This document shows positions 1 through 7,110 of a stretch of 14,067 bases of DNA, one piece after another. The notes beneath the pieces were generated by a model. That model had not been told where the DNA came from. It saw only the letters and a program-made list of their open reading frames with translations, and did no database searches. Numbering within the stretch: the stretch's first letter is position 1; the number at the start of each line of letters is the position of its first letter. Source of the DNA: UMGS1696 sp964558485 (GTDB taxonomy: Bacteria; Bacillota; Clostridia; Oscillospirales; CAG-272). Both the position numbers and the translations under genes were made by a program. The stretch covers positions 1-14,067 of the forward strand of contig CAZLED010000060.1 of NCBI GenBank assembly GCA_964558485.1, read 5' to 3'.

Positions 1-413
1 GTTCCACCGGTGCTACACCCGACGGCAGACGGGCCGGTTTTCCGCTGGGGGACGGCTCCGGTCCTGCCCAGGGACGAGAGATGGATGGCCCCACCACGTC
101 GATCCTGTCGTCCACCTGTTGGGACCACACACCGTTCATTGGCGGCATTGCCGTGAACATGAAGTTCTCGTCCTCTCTGCTTGGGCAGCACAGCGAAGAG
201 ATGCTCTGTTCCCTGCTGGAGACGTATATCGAACGAGGCGGCTTTGAGATCCAGGTGAACGTGACCGACAACCGGATCTTAGAGGACGCGCGGCTGCATC
301 CGGAGAACCACAAGGACCTGGTGGTTCGGATCGGCGGCTACAGCGATTATTTCACCCGTCTTTCGCCCACCATGCAGGAAGAAGTGATCCGCCGTACCAC
401 CCACACGCTGTAA
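1..413 (+). CDS. Glycyl radical enzyme (pyruvate formate-lyase-like), C-terminal part only
   Basis: This is the last 136 residues of a glycyl radical enzyme; the start lies left of the window and reading is open from base 3. The family uses a protein-based glycyl radical, installed by a radical-SAM activase, for oxygen-sensitive C-C, C-N, C-O or C-S chemistry in the cytoplasm of anaerobes. Seen here: a PDGRRAG stretch (residues about 6-12), a GPAQG stretch (20-24), and the diagnostic radical loop VVRIGGYSDYF at about 107-117. The radical-bearing glycine is expected to be Gly112 (codon 336-338), followed by the usual amphipathic tail ending near TMQEEVIRRT. The ATG at base 81 is internal, because homology continues upstream of it. 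The active-site Cys/Glu loop is outside the window, so the substrate (pyruvate, diol, amino-acid derivative, sulfonate or other) cannot be assigned. No activase gene follows it. The protein ends with the normal family C-terminus, so it is truncated only by the window edge. Confidence 0.93.
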   Translation, partial: STGATPDGRRAGFPLGDGSGPAQGREMDGPTTSILSSTCWDHTPFIGGIAVNMKFSSSLLGQHSEEMLCSLLETYIERGGFEIQVNVTDNRILEDARLHPENHKDLVVRIGGYSDYFTRLSPTMQEEVIRRTTHTL

Positions 414-497
414 AGCTCTTTCTCGACAGTTGTATCGATTCTGCATTTTGCACAGGGTCGTGCCTACATCTTCCTGCAACTTTCGTCTCTCAACCTC

Positions 498-526
498 TTG
501 CTTTTTCGCCAAAGGTGTTATATAAT
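498..526 (+). promoter_or_regulatory. SigA-type promoter of the DUF1846 gene
   Basis: The -35 box is TTGCTT at 498-503, with a 17-base spacer and a perfect -10 box TATAAT at 521-526. Transcription should start near 533, giving a leader of about 105 bases before the ATG at 639. This shows the DUF1846 gene is a separate transcription unit from the glycyl radical enzyme upstream. There is no clear terminator between the two, so some readthrough is possible. Confidence 0.75.
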
Positions 527-554
527 AATACGGATTGGTTTTTTACACGCAGTT

Positions 555-608
555 CATGTCGGGAATAGCACTTTGGAAATTTTTGGTTTCCACAGGCTGC
601 CGGACATG
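555..608 (+). promoter_or_regulatory. Long imperfect hairpin in the DUF1846 leader
   Basis: CATGTC (555-560) pairs with GACATG (603-608). Further in, GG (562-563) pairs with CC (600-601), AGC (567-569) with GCT (596-598), and TGGAAA (574-579) with TTTCCA (587-592) around a 7-base loop (580-586). The arms nest into one long interrupted stem between the transcription start and the ribosome binding site. No U-tract follows, so it is not a simple terminator. Function is unknown: it could be an mRNA control element, a stability hairpin or, as DNA, an operator. I do not recognise a known riboswitch class. Confidence 0.45.
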
Positions 609-638
609 GACTTGACATTTCTGATTCGTGAGGTGCAT

Positions 639-2123
639 ATGTTTAAGCAGGGATTCGACAACGACAAATACAACTCTTTGCAGACGAAAAAAATACTGGA
701 ACGGATCTCCCATTTCGGTGGCAAGCTGTATCTGGAATTTGGCGGCAAGCTTTTTGATGATTACCATGCTTCCCGTGTTCTGCCAGGCTTCAAGCCGGAC
801 AGCAAGATCAATATGCTCATGCAGCTGCGGGACCAGGCCGAGATCGTGATCGTGGTATCGGCGCCGTCCATTGAGCAGAACAAGATCCGAGGAGACCTGG
901 GCATCACCTACGACATGGATACCCTGCGGCTCATCGATGCCTTCCGGGAACGGGGACTGTATGTGGGCAGCGTAGTCGTGACCCAATATGCCGGGCAGGC
1001 TGGGGCAGACGCATTCATTACCCGGCTGCAGAATCTGGGCATTCGTGTGTTCAAGCATTACATCATTCCCGGATACCCTACCAACCTGAAGCTGATCCTG
1101 TCTCCGGACGGCTACGGGAAGAACGACTACATCGAGACGGAGCGGGAACTGGTGGTGATCACAGCGCCCGGTCCCGGCTCCGGCAAAATGGCCACCTGCC
1201 TGTCTCAGCTGTATCACGACAGTGTGCGTGGATTGAAGTCCGGTTACGCCAAGTTTGAGACCTTCCCCATCTGGAACCTTTCTCTGAGCCATCCGGTGAA
1301 CATCGCCTACGAAGCGGCCACTGTGGATCTGGCGGACGTGAACATGATCGACCCCTTCCACCTGGAGGCCTACGGAGAGACCACCGTCAACTACAACCGG
1401 GATGTGGAGATCTTCCCGGTGCTGCGGCAGCTTTTCGACGGCATTTACGGCACCTGCCCCTACAAGTCTCCTACCGATATGGGTGTGAACATGGCGGGCT
1501 ACTGCATTTACGATGACGAAGCCGTGCGGCAGGCTGCCAACATGGAGATCATCCGGCGGTACTACGATTGTCTGGTGAAGCAGGCAGAGGGCAAGGCCAC
1601 GGGAGATATGGCGTACAAGTTGGAGCTGTTGATGAACAGAGCCAAGATCACGCCGGATCTGCGGACACCGGTGCGATATGCCTTGGAGCGTGCGGCAGAG
1701 ACCGACGGGCCTTCGGTAGCCATTGCGCTGGACGAAGACAAGGTCGTGACCGGCAAAACGTCGGACCTGCTGGGTGCTTCTGCGGCGGCTCTGCTGAATG
1801 CACTGAAGGCGCTGGCCGGGATCGAGGACAAGGTGCATCTGATCTCGCCTACCATTCTGGAACCCATATGTCAGCTGAAGATCCGGAATTTAGGCTGCAA
1901 CAATCCCCGACTCCACGCAGACGAAACACTGGTGGCATTGTCCATTTGTGCGGCACAGGACGAACACGCCAAGGCTGCCTTTGAGATGCTGCCGAAGCTG
2001 GCCGGATGCGAAGCCCATTCCAGTGTGATCCTGACCCAGGCCGATGCGGACACCTACCGCAAGCTGGGCATCCGTACCACCTGTGAACCGGTGTATGGGA
2101 CGAAGAAGCTGTTCCATAGATAA
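639..2123 (+). CDS. DUF1846 family protein (UPF0371)
   Basis: A 494-residue cytosolic protein of the DUF1846/UPF0371 family, at the usual family length. Its biochemical role is not established to my knowledge. The family N-terminus is clear: FDNDKY (about 6-11), then FGGKLYLEFGGKLFDDYHAS (26-45) and RGDLGITYD (84-92). A glycine-rich, Walker A-like loop, APGPGSGK, sits at about 176-183 after a hydrophobic strand, suggesting nucleotide or phosphate binding. A second Gly/Lys loop, VTGKTS, is at 370-375 before an Ala-rich helix. The C-terminal part carries NNPRLHADETLVAL (421-434). I see no signal peptide or membrane segment. The start is set at ATG 639, because the family begins here and GTGAGGTG lies just upstream. 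Forty-seven further in-frame codons upstream are open but overlap the promoter and are not family-like. It is monocistronic, with its own promoter and terminator. Family assignment is sure; a nucleotide-dependent activity is inference from the loop only. Confidence 0.93.
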   Translation: MFKQGFDNDKYNSLQTKKILERISHFGGKLYLEFGGKLFDDYHASRVLPGFKPDSKINMLMQLRDQAEIVIVVSAPSIEQNKIRGDLGITYDMDTLRLIDAFRERGLYVGSVVVTQYAGQAGADAFITRLQNLGIRVFKHYIIPGYPTNLKLILSPDGYGKNDYIETERELVVITAPGPGSGKMATCLSQLYHDSVRGLKSGYAKFETFPIWNLSLSHPVNIAYEAATVDLADVNMIDPFHLEAYGETTVNYNRDVEIFPVLRQLFDGIYGTCPYKSPTDMGVNMAGYCIYDDEAVRQAANMEIIRRYYDCLVKQAEGKATGDMAYKLELLMNRAKITPDLRTPVRYALERAAETDGPSVAIALDEDKVVTGKTSDLLGASAAALLNALKALAGIEDKVHLISPTILEPICQLKIRNLGCNNPRLHADETLVALSICAAQDEHAKAAFEMLPKLAGCEAHSSVILTQADADTYRKLGIRTTCEPVYGTKKLFHR

Positions 2124-2134
2124 TATGTAAAGTG

Positions 2135-2178
2135 AAACAGAGGTATGCTGTCACGGACAGTTTGCCTCTGTTTTGCTT
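2135..2178 (+). terminator. Intrinsic terminator after the DUF1846 gene
   Basis: A perfect 9-base arm, AAACAGAGG (2135-2143), pairs with CCTCTGTTT (2165-2173). A second small stem, CTGTC/GACAG (2148-2152 with 2156-2160), lies inside. It is followed by TTTTGCTTTG. It begins 11 bases after the stop codon. Confidence 0.8.
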
Positions 2179-2182
2179 TGTG

Positions 2183-2238
2183 AAAGACAAAATGCGCCGG
2201 AATACTTTTTGGCAAGTATTTCCAGCGCATTTGTCTTT
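2183..2238 (-). terminator. Strong terminator hairpin at the end of the fucosidase gene, probably bidirectional
   Basis: AAAGACAAAATGCGC (2183-2197) pairs with GCGCATTTGTCTTT (2225-2238) with one bulged A. GGAATACTT (2199-2207) pairs with AAGTATTTCC (2214-2223). Together they form a stem of more than 20 base pairs. It touches the TAA stop of the minus-strand gene (2237-2239). Because both ends are A/T-rich, it can also act on plus-strand readthrough. Confidence 0.8.
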
Positions 2239-3439
2239 ATAACTTGATCCGTATCACAAGTGGCATATCGGTGTCCGTGGGCAGACCATGGAGTCGCAGT
2301 ACCGGGTCACGCAGGATCCCAAAGGTACCGGTGAAATCCTCCGGCACGTTTTCTACGCTGTAGGCGATCGGTTCTCCGGTGTTCAATACCGTCACCGACC
2401 GTGGCAGCTTCGTGTGTGGGGACAGAGACAGGCCGGTGCTGGTCAGAGGGGCACGGGTGTGGAGATACACGGTATCGCCTTTTTGGGATGCCCACACGTT
2501 GGCACTTGTCCAGGTGGCACAGGGCTCTGCAGCGGACGTGAAGGCTTCCTGCACCGATCGGTACCACTGTCCTACCCTTTGCACGATCTCGGCCGCTTCC
2601 CGTGGGATCACGCCATCCTTGTCCGGTCCCACGTTGAGCAGATAGCTGCCGCCCATGAGCAGAATTTTGTCCATGCTGCGTGCCAGAAAGGCCGGGGTAA
2701 AATAGTCCTCCTTTTCCCGATAGCCCCAGCTTTGCTGTCCCACGGACTGGCAGGCTTCGGTGTACCGGGTGAAGGCTTCTCCATCGGGCACCGTTCGTTC
2801 CGGTGTGGAAAAATCGCCGCAGGGCTGTCCGTTTTCATCCCACCAGCCACGGTCGTTGATGAGGATCCCCGGCTGCAGTGTGCGCACCAGTTCGTTCATG
2901 GACGGGTCGCAGAGCTGTGGCGGAATGTCCCAGAACCACGTGTAGATCTTGCCGTAGCCCGTCAGCAGCTCCCGTACCTGGGCACGGACGTAGGCATTGT
3001 ACGCATCCATATCCGGGGTATCGCCTTCCTCCGGCGGACACTGGTGCGACGAGACAGCGTTGTAGCCGCAAGGATGGTTCCAGTCGGGAATGGAGTAGTA
3101 CAGAGACAGTGCCATATCGTATTTCCCACAGGCTTCTGCCAGCTCTGCCAGAATATCCCTGCCGCAGGTGGTCGTGCTCTTGAAATCGGTCTCCTGTGTG
3201 TCCCACATACAAAAGCCGTCGTGGTGCTTGGTGGTGAAGCAAATGTATTCCATGCCGGCTTCCTTTGCCAGACGCACCCAGGCTTCCGGATCGTACTGCT
3301 TTGGTGCAAACGCCATTGCCATATCCCGGTAGGCTTGTCTCTGTATGCCACAGCGCATCCGTACCTGTTCCTGCCAACCGGTGATGGCGTAGGGTCCCCA
3401 ATGGATGAACAACCCAAATCGTTTGGGCATCGTGATCAT
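2237..3439 (-). CDS. GH29 alpha-L-fucosidase, cytoplasmic
   Basis: A 400-residue glycoside hydrolase of family 29, which removes alpha-L-fucose from glycans by a retaining mechanism. Motifs seen: FGLFIHWGPYAI (8-19), FTTKHHDGF (68-76, substrate-binding histidines), WFWD (168-171) with Asp171 as the expected nucleophile, INDRG (194-198), GDFSTPER (208-215) with Glu214 as a possible acid/base, and LLNVGP (267-272). The start at ATG 3439 has AAGGAAGGAG just upstream, and the catalytic domain begins within ten residues. The frame is open further upstream, but that would run into the terminator and lacks homology. There is no signal peptide or lipobox, so it should act inside the cell on imported fucosylated oligosaccharides or glycosides. 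The catalytic barrel takes up most of the protein, with only a short C-terminal beta-rich part. It lies downstream of livF in the same direction, separated by a terminator-like hairpin. No fucose transporter or fucose catabolic gene is in view. The exact linkage preference is unknown. Confidence 0.9.
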   Translation of the reverse strand: MITMPKRFGLFIHWGPYAITGWQEQVRMRCGIQRQAYRDMAMAFAPKQYDPEAWVRLAKEAGMEYICFTTKHHDGFCMWDTQETDFKSTTTCGRDILAELAEACGKYDMALSLYYSIPDWNHPCGYNAVSSHQCPPEEGDTPDMDAYNAYVRAQVRELLTGYGKIYTWFWDIPPQLCDPSMNELVRTLQPGILINDRGWWDENGQPCGDFSTPERTVPDGEAFTRYTEACQSVGQQSWGYREKEDYFTPAFLARSMDKILLMGGSYLLNVGPDKDGVIPREAAEIVQRVGQWYRSVQEAFTSAAEPCATWTSANVWASQKGDTVYLHTRAPLTSTGLSLSPHTKLPRSVTVLNTGEPIAYSVENVPEDFTGTFGILRDPVLRLHGLPTDTDMPLVIRIKL

Positions 3440-3460
3440 GGTGCTCTCCTTCCTTTTTGC

Positions 3461-3497
3461 AAAAACGGTGCCAGTCGCCCAAGACCAACACCGTTTT
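3461..3497 (-). terminator. Terminator-like hairpin between livF and the fucosidase gene
   Basis: On the minus strand AAAACGGTG (3497-3489) pairs with CACCGTTTT (3470-3462). An inner GGTC/GACT pairing adds stability, and the run TTTTTGC follows. It begins about 20 bases after the livF stop and ends about 20 bases before the fucosidase start, with the Shine-Dalgarno site right behind it. No convincing promoter fits between hairpin and gene, so fucosidase transcripts probably cross this structure. It is either a leaky operon terminator or an attenuator. Confidence 0.75.
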
Positions 3498-3518
3498 ACT
3501 ATGTGTATGCTTTTATCC

Positions 3519-4232
3519 TCAACCGCCCAGGTATGCCTTGCGGATGGCATCGGAGTGGATCAGCTCGTCACCCGTACCGGACAGACCGATCTCGCCGGTC
3601 TCCAGCACGTAGGCACGATCTGCCACGGACAGCGCCATTTGTGCGTTTTGCTCCACCAGCAGAATGGTGGTGCCAGCCTTATGCAAGGTGCGGACGATCT
3701 CGAAGATCTGCTCGATCAGAATGGGAGCCAGACCCATGGACGGCTCGTCCAGCAGCAGCAGCTTCGGGTGACTCATGAGCGCACGACCCATGGCCAGCAT
3801 CTGCTGTTCCCCACCGGACAGGGTACCGGCGATCTGACGGCGGCGTTCCTTCAGTCGTGGGAACTGCTCGAACACCATTTCCAGATCCTGTGGGATGCCG
3901 GCGACCGGTTGGGTATAGGCACCCATTTCCAGGTTTTCTTCCACGGTCATTTGCTGGAAGATCCGGCGTCCTTCCGGTACATGGGCCAGTCCTGCTTCCA
4001 CGATCTTATGGGGTGCCACCTGTGCGATGCTGCTGCCGCAGAACTGCACGTCGCCGGTCTTGGAACGGAGCAGGCCGGAGATGGTCTTCAGGATCGTGCT
4101 TTTGCCAGCGCCATTGGCACCGATCAGCGTCACCACTTCTCCTTCGTTCACGTGAAAGGACACGTTGTGGATGGCGTGGATGGCACCGTAATATACGTTG
4201 ATATTGTCTACATTCAAAATCATATCCATCAT
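3519..4232 (-). CDS. livF: Branched-chain amino acid ABC transporter ATPase LivF
   Basis: A 237-residue ABC ATPase, one of the two nucleotide-binding subunits of the HAAT/Liv importer, acting on the cytoplasmic face. Seen: Walker A GANGAGKS (38-45), the LivF-specific VPEGRRIF stretch (85-92), signature LSGGEQQ (138-144), Walker B LLLLDEP (158-164) and the switch region LLVEQN (191-196) with Glu-Gln in place of the usual histidine, as is typical of LivF. Length is normal. The first ATG (4232) overlaps the livG stop in an ATGA arrangement; a second ATG follows at once (4229) and a third at 4223. The AAGGAAGG site suits the first two, so the start may be off by one codon. It is the last transporter gene and is followed by a terminator-like hairpin. 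Confidence 0.95.
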   Translation of the reverse strand: MMDMILNVDNINVYYGAIHAIHNVSFHVNEGEVVTLIGANGAGKSTILKTISGLLRSKTGDVQFCGSSIAQVAPHKIVEAGLAHVPEGRRIFQQMTVEENLEMGAYTQPVAGIPQDLEMVFEQFPRLKERRRQIAGTLSGGEQQMLAMGRALMSHPKLLLLDEPSMGLAPILIEQIFEIVRTLHKAGTTILLVEQNAQMALSVADRAYVLETGEIGLSGTGDELIHSDAIRKAYLGG

Positions 4233-5062
4233 TCGCCTTCCTTTTTCTTCCCCAGATATGCTTCGATGACCGTAGGATCGGACTGGATCTCCTCCGGTGT
4301 ACCCTTGGCGATGATCCGGCCGTAGTTCAGCACCACGATGCCTTCGCAAATGTTCATGACCAGGTTCATGTCGTGCTCGATCAGCAGGATGGCGATCTGG
4401 AAGGTGTCCCGGATCTTGCGGATGTTTTCCATCAGCTCAGCGGTCTCCGAAGGGTTCATACCGGCAGCCGGTTCGTCCAGCAGCAACAAACTGGGAGAGG
4501 TGGCCAATGCCCGCACGATCTCCAGTCTTCGCTGGGCACCATAGGGCAAGGACCCGGCTTCGTGGTTGGCCAGGTGCTGCATATCGAAAATGGACAGCAG
4601 CTCCATGGCCGTCTCGTGGGCTTTCTTTTCTTCCTTCCAGAAGCTGGGCAGACGGAAGATGTCGGAGAACAGTCCCGTCTTCATGTGGTTGTGGAGCCCG
4701 ATCTTTACGTTGTCCTCTACGGTTTGGTTGCCGAACAGACGGATATTCTGGAAGGTTCTGGCGATACCGGCCCGGTTGATCATGGTGGTATCCATACCGG
4801 CGGTGTCCTTACCATTGAGCAGGATCGTGCCACGGGTCGGCTGATACACCTTGGTCAGCAGGTTGAAGACGGTGGTCTTGCCGGCACCGTTGGGACCGAT
4901 GAGGCCATCGATCTCCGTTTTGCCAATGATCAGCTCAAATTCATCTACAGCGGTCAGGCCACCGAAGTCGATCCCCAGATGGTGGGCTTCCAGCACCGGG
5001 ATCTTCCCCAGGTCTCGTTGGGGCAGTCGTCCCTTTGGCGGCAGTGTTACCAGTTCACTCAT
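4229..5062 (-). CDS. livG: Branched-chain amino acid ABC transporter ATPase LivG
   Basis: A 277-residue ABC ATPase that pairs with LivF under the LivHM permease. Seen: Walker A GPNGAGKT (56-63), Q-loop FQNIRLF (104-110), the LivG-type degenerate signature LPYGAQRRLEIVRAL (172-186), Walker B LLLLDEPAAGMNP (192-204) and the H-loop IEHDM (228-232). The strand before Walker A reads GKTEIDGLIG, with a Thr where the family usually has Gly; this is a small deviation. The N-terminus carries about 20 extra residues before the first beta strand. The start ATG 5062 overlaps the livM stop (ATGA), with AAGGAGG about 9 bases upstream, so translational coupling is likely. Confidence 0.96.
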   Translation of the reverse strand: MSELVTLPPKGRLPQRDLGKIPVLEAHHLGIDFGGLTAVDEFELIIGKTEIDGLIGPNGAGKTTVFNLLTKVYQPTRGTILLNGKDTAGMDTTMINRAGIARTFQNIRLFGNQTVEDNVKIGLHNHMKTGLFSDIFRLPSFWKEEKKAHETAMELLSIFDMQHLANHEAGSLPYGAQRRLEIVRALATSPSLLLLDEPAAGMNPSETAELMENIRKIRDTFQIAILLIEHDMNLVMNICEGIVVLNYGRIIAKGTPEEIQSDPTVIEAYLGKKKEGE

Positions 5063-6144
5063 GCGGCATCTCCTCCTTTTTCCGTTGTTTTCTTGCGCTT
5101 CTCAGACCATTTGGCAGCCAGCTTTTCCCGGAACTGCTTGGCGCCTTCGCTGTTGGTGAAGAGCATGACGGCGATCATGACCACGGCGTACACCAGCATC
5201 CGGTAATCCTGGATGGGACGCAGTGCTTCCGGCAGCACATACAGAATGATGGTGGCAATGATGGAGCCACGGATGTTGCCCATGCCACCCAGCACCACGA
5301 ATACCAGCACCAGAATGGACGTATCGATGTTGAACTTTCCGGCGATGAGCGAGGTATAGTTCATGGCGAACAGCACACCTGCCATACCGGCCAGCATAGC
5401 GGAAATGATAAAGGCGGTCATCTTGTATTTGGTAATGCTGATGCCTACGGATTCGGCGGCGATCCGATTGTCACGCACCGCCATGATGGCACGACCGGTC
5501 CGGCTGCGCTTGATGTTCTGCACCACGATCAGGGTCAGCATCACCAGCACAAAGCCTACCGCAAAGGTGGACAGCTTCTGCACACCCACGGCGCCAACGG
5601 GACCATTGATGATCACCTTCCCGCCGTTCAGGTTGAGTGCCTCGGCGCCCTGCACGTCCCCCAGACCGGACATGGCAAAGTGCAGTCCGCTGTCGTCCAG
5701 GCCTACGTAAATGCAGTTTATGATGTTCTTGATGATCTCCCCAAAGGCCAGCGTCACGATCGCCAGGTAGTCGCCCTGGAGCCGCAGTACGGGGATACCG
5801 ATGATAAAGCCTGCGATCCCGGCGATGATACCACCGATGATCATGGACAGCACCAGACGCACGATGGGATTGGTGACGGCCGATTCCATGGTCGCTGCTG
5901 CCACCACACCGGAGAAAGCACCGATGCTCATGAATCCGGCGTGACCCAGGCTCAGCTCACCCAAGATACCAACGGTCAGGTTCAGGGATACCGCCATGAC
6001 CACATAGGCACAGATGGGCACCAGCAGGCCGGAGAAGGAGCTTTTCAGCAGTCCCAGGGCACCGAATATCTGGATCACCACGAAGGCCACTATGACAATG
6101 CCATAGGTGAGAAAATCGCTTTTGGTTTGTTTACTCAGCTTCAT
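5059..6144 (-). CDS. livM: Branched-chain amino acid ABC transporter permease LivM
   Basis: A 361-residue polytopic membrane protein, one half of the Liv permease dimer. Hydrophobic segments lie at about 13-30, 40-60, 68-85, 95-118, 122-145, 190-210, 243-262, 275-305 and 310-330. Family motifs: LGHAGFMSIGAFS (66-78), RLQGDYLAIVTLAFGEI (121-137), the cytoplasmic coupling loop RTGRAIMAVRDN (215-226) and VLGGMGNIRGS (284-294). The C-terminal tail after 335 is hydrophilic and Lys-rich. The Shine-Dalgarno AAGGAGG (6163-6157) overlaps the livH stop and sits 12 bases from the ATG, a long spacing. A nearer ATG at 6155 hits a stop after four codons and is not a usable start for this protein. Confidence 0.95.
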   Translation of the reverse strand: MKLSKQTKSDFLTYGIVIVAFVVIQIFGALGLLKSSFSGLLVPICAYVVMAVSLNLTVGILGELSLGHAGFMSIGAFSGVVAAATMESAVTNPIVRLVLSMIIGGIIAGIAGFIIGIPVLRLQGDYLAIVTLAFGEIIKNIINCIYVGLDDSGLHFAMSGLGDVQGAEALNLNGGKVIINGPVGAVGVQKLSTFAVGFVLVMLTLIVVQNIKRSRTGRAIMAVRDNRIAAESVGISITKYKMTAFIISAMLAGMAGVLFAMNYTSLIAGKFNIDTSILVLVFVVLGGMGNIRGSIIATIILYVLPEALRPIQDYRMLVYAVVMIAVMLFTNSEGAKQFREKLAAKWSEKRKKTTEKGGDAA

Positions 6145-6161
6145 AATCGCAGCATTCCTCC

Positions 6162-7043
6162 TTATACCTTCTCATTGATCTTTTTGCCCAGCAGTCCGGT
6201 CGGCTTCACCAGCAGCACCACGATCAGCACGGCGAACACGATGGCGTTGGCAAGCTGGGTTGAGATATAGGCACTGGAGAAGATCTCGATGATGCCCAGC
6301 AGCAGACCGCCGATCATGGCACCGGGAATGGAACCGATCCCACCGAACACGGCGGCGGTGAAGGCCTTGATACCGGGCATAGAACCGGTGGTGGGCAGCA
6401 GCGTGGTGTAGGAGGAGCACAGCAACACACCGGCAATGGCAGCCAGTGCAGAACCGATGGCAAAGGTGGTGGAGATGGTAGTGTTCACGTTGATGCCCAT
6501 GAGCTGTGCGGCGCCCTTATCCTCGGAGACGGCACGCATGGCCTTCCCCATTTTGGTGCGGCTGGTGAACAGTGTCAGCGCCACCATGATGATGATGCAG
6601 GCCACGATGGTCACAATGGCTTCTGCGGTGATGACCAGCTGTCCGTCAAAGAGCTTGAGCGAATCAAAGGACACAATGGATTTGAAGGATTTTGGTGCAC
6701 TGCCCCAGATGAGGAGCGCACTGTTCTGCAGAAAATAGCTGACACCGATGGCTGTGATCAGTACGGCCAAGGATGGTGCCGAGCGCAGGGGCTTGTATGC
6801 CAGTCGTTCGATGACGATGCCCAGCGCTGTGCAGACCACAACGGCGCATACGACCGAAAGCCATGCGGGCAGTCCCAGCTTATTGGTGACGATGAAGGAA
6901 ATGTAGGCCCCCACCATGATCACGTCCCCATGGGCAAAGTTCAGCATTTTTGCGATGCCGTAGACCATGGTGTAGCCCAGCGCAATGATGGCATATACAC
7001 TGCCCAGGCTGATGCCGTTTACAAGATAATTGAGAAATGTCAC
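6162..7043 (-). CDS. livH: Branched-chain amino acid ABC transporter permease LivH (GTG start)
   Basis: A 293-residue polytopic permease, partner of LivM. Family motifs: YLVNGISLGSVYAIIALGY (6-24), MLNFAHGD (33-40), the cytoplasmic loop RTKMGKAMRAVSED (162-175), VFGGIGSIPGAMIGGLLLG (232-250) and KPTGLLGKK (280-288). The chosen start is GTG at 7043: the family begins at the following TFLNYLVNG, and AGGAGGG lies 10 bases upstream. An in-frame TTG at 7088 would add 15 hydrophilic residues that include the Shine-Dalgarno region, so I reject it. It is preceded by a terminator-like hairpin that separates it from livJ, so it probably depends on readthrough from the livJ promoter. Confidence 0.93.
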   Translation of the reverse strand: MTFLNYLVNGISLGSVYAIIALGYTMVYGIAKMLNFAHGDVIMVGAYISFIVTNKLGLPAWLSVVCAVVVCTALGIVIERLAYKPLRSAPSLAVLITAIGVSYFLQNSALLIWGSAPKSFKSIVSFDSLKLFDGQLVITAEAIVTIVACIIIMVALTLFTSRTKMGKAMRAVSEDKGAAQLMGINVNTTISTTFAIGSALAAIAGVLLCSSYTTLLPTTGSMPGIKAFTAAVFGGIGSIPGAMIGGLLLGIIEIFSSAYISTQLANAIVFAVLIVVLLVKPTGLLGKKINEKV

Positions 7044-7053
7044 AGAATCGTAA

Positions 7054-7060
7054 CCCTCCT
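7054..7060 (-). promoter_or_regulatory. Shine-Dalgarno site that fixes the livH GTG start
   Basis: AGGAGGG on the minus strand, 10 bases before the GTG at 7043. It lies inside the 15-codon extension that a TTG start at 7088 would give, and argues against that longer form. Confidence 0.7.
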
Positions 7061-7110
7061 GTTCTGGCTTTTTGGGAATATCGGCCAAATCATTGGAAAC
7101 CGGTTTTCAC

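Noticed and set aside
498..638. Open reading frame extending the DUF1846 protein upstream by 47 codons
   Set aside because: The extension would start at the -35 box of the gene's own promoter and has no family similarity. The ATG at 639 has a Shine-Dalgarno site and the family N-terminus.
612..640. A perfect TTGACA at 612-617 just before the DUF1846 start
   Set aside because: The matching -10 position falls on GCATAT/CATATG at the start codon and would leave no ribosome binding site. The TTGCTT-TATAAT pair at 498-526 is much better.
543..1838. Long open frame on the minus strand opposite the DUF1846 gene (431 codons)
   Set aside because: It is an antisense shadow in GC-rich coding DNA, rich in His/Arg/Gln without a recognisable domain. 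The plus strand encodes a clear conserved family.
3440..3550. In-frame N-terminal extension of the fucosidase (37 codons)
   Set aside because: It would read through the terminator hairpin and overlap the livF end. The extension is not domain-like, while ATG 3439 has AAGGAAGGAG in place.
2288..3778. Long plus-strand open frame opposite the fucosidase and livF (496 codons)
   Set aside because: It is an antisense shadow, has no domain-like composition, and spans two well-supported minus-strand genes and their terminator.
6143..6157. Four-codon mini reading frame (ATG at 6155) overlapping the livM start
   Set aside because: Its ATG is only one or two bases from AAGGAGG, too close for initiation. 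It is more likely chance than a leader peptide.
5035..6270. Long plus-strand open frame opposite livM (411 codons), very His/Asp/Gln-rich
   Set aside because: The composition is the complement of hydrophobic membrane codons. The minus strand holds an unmistakable permease.
7044..7088. TTG start for livH giving 15 extra residues
   Set aside because: The extension contains the Shine-Dalgarno site for the GTG at 7043, and LivH proteins normally begin at the following TFLNYLVNG-like segment.
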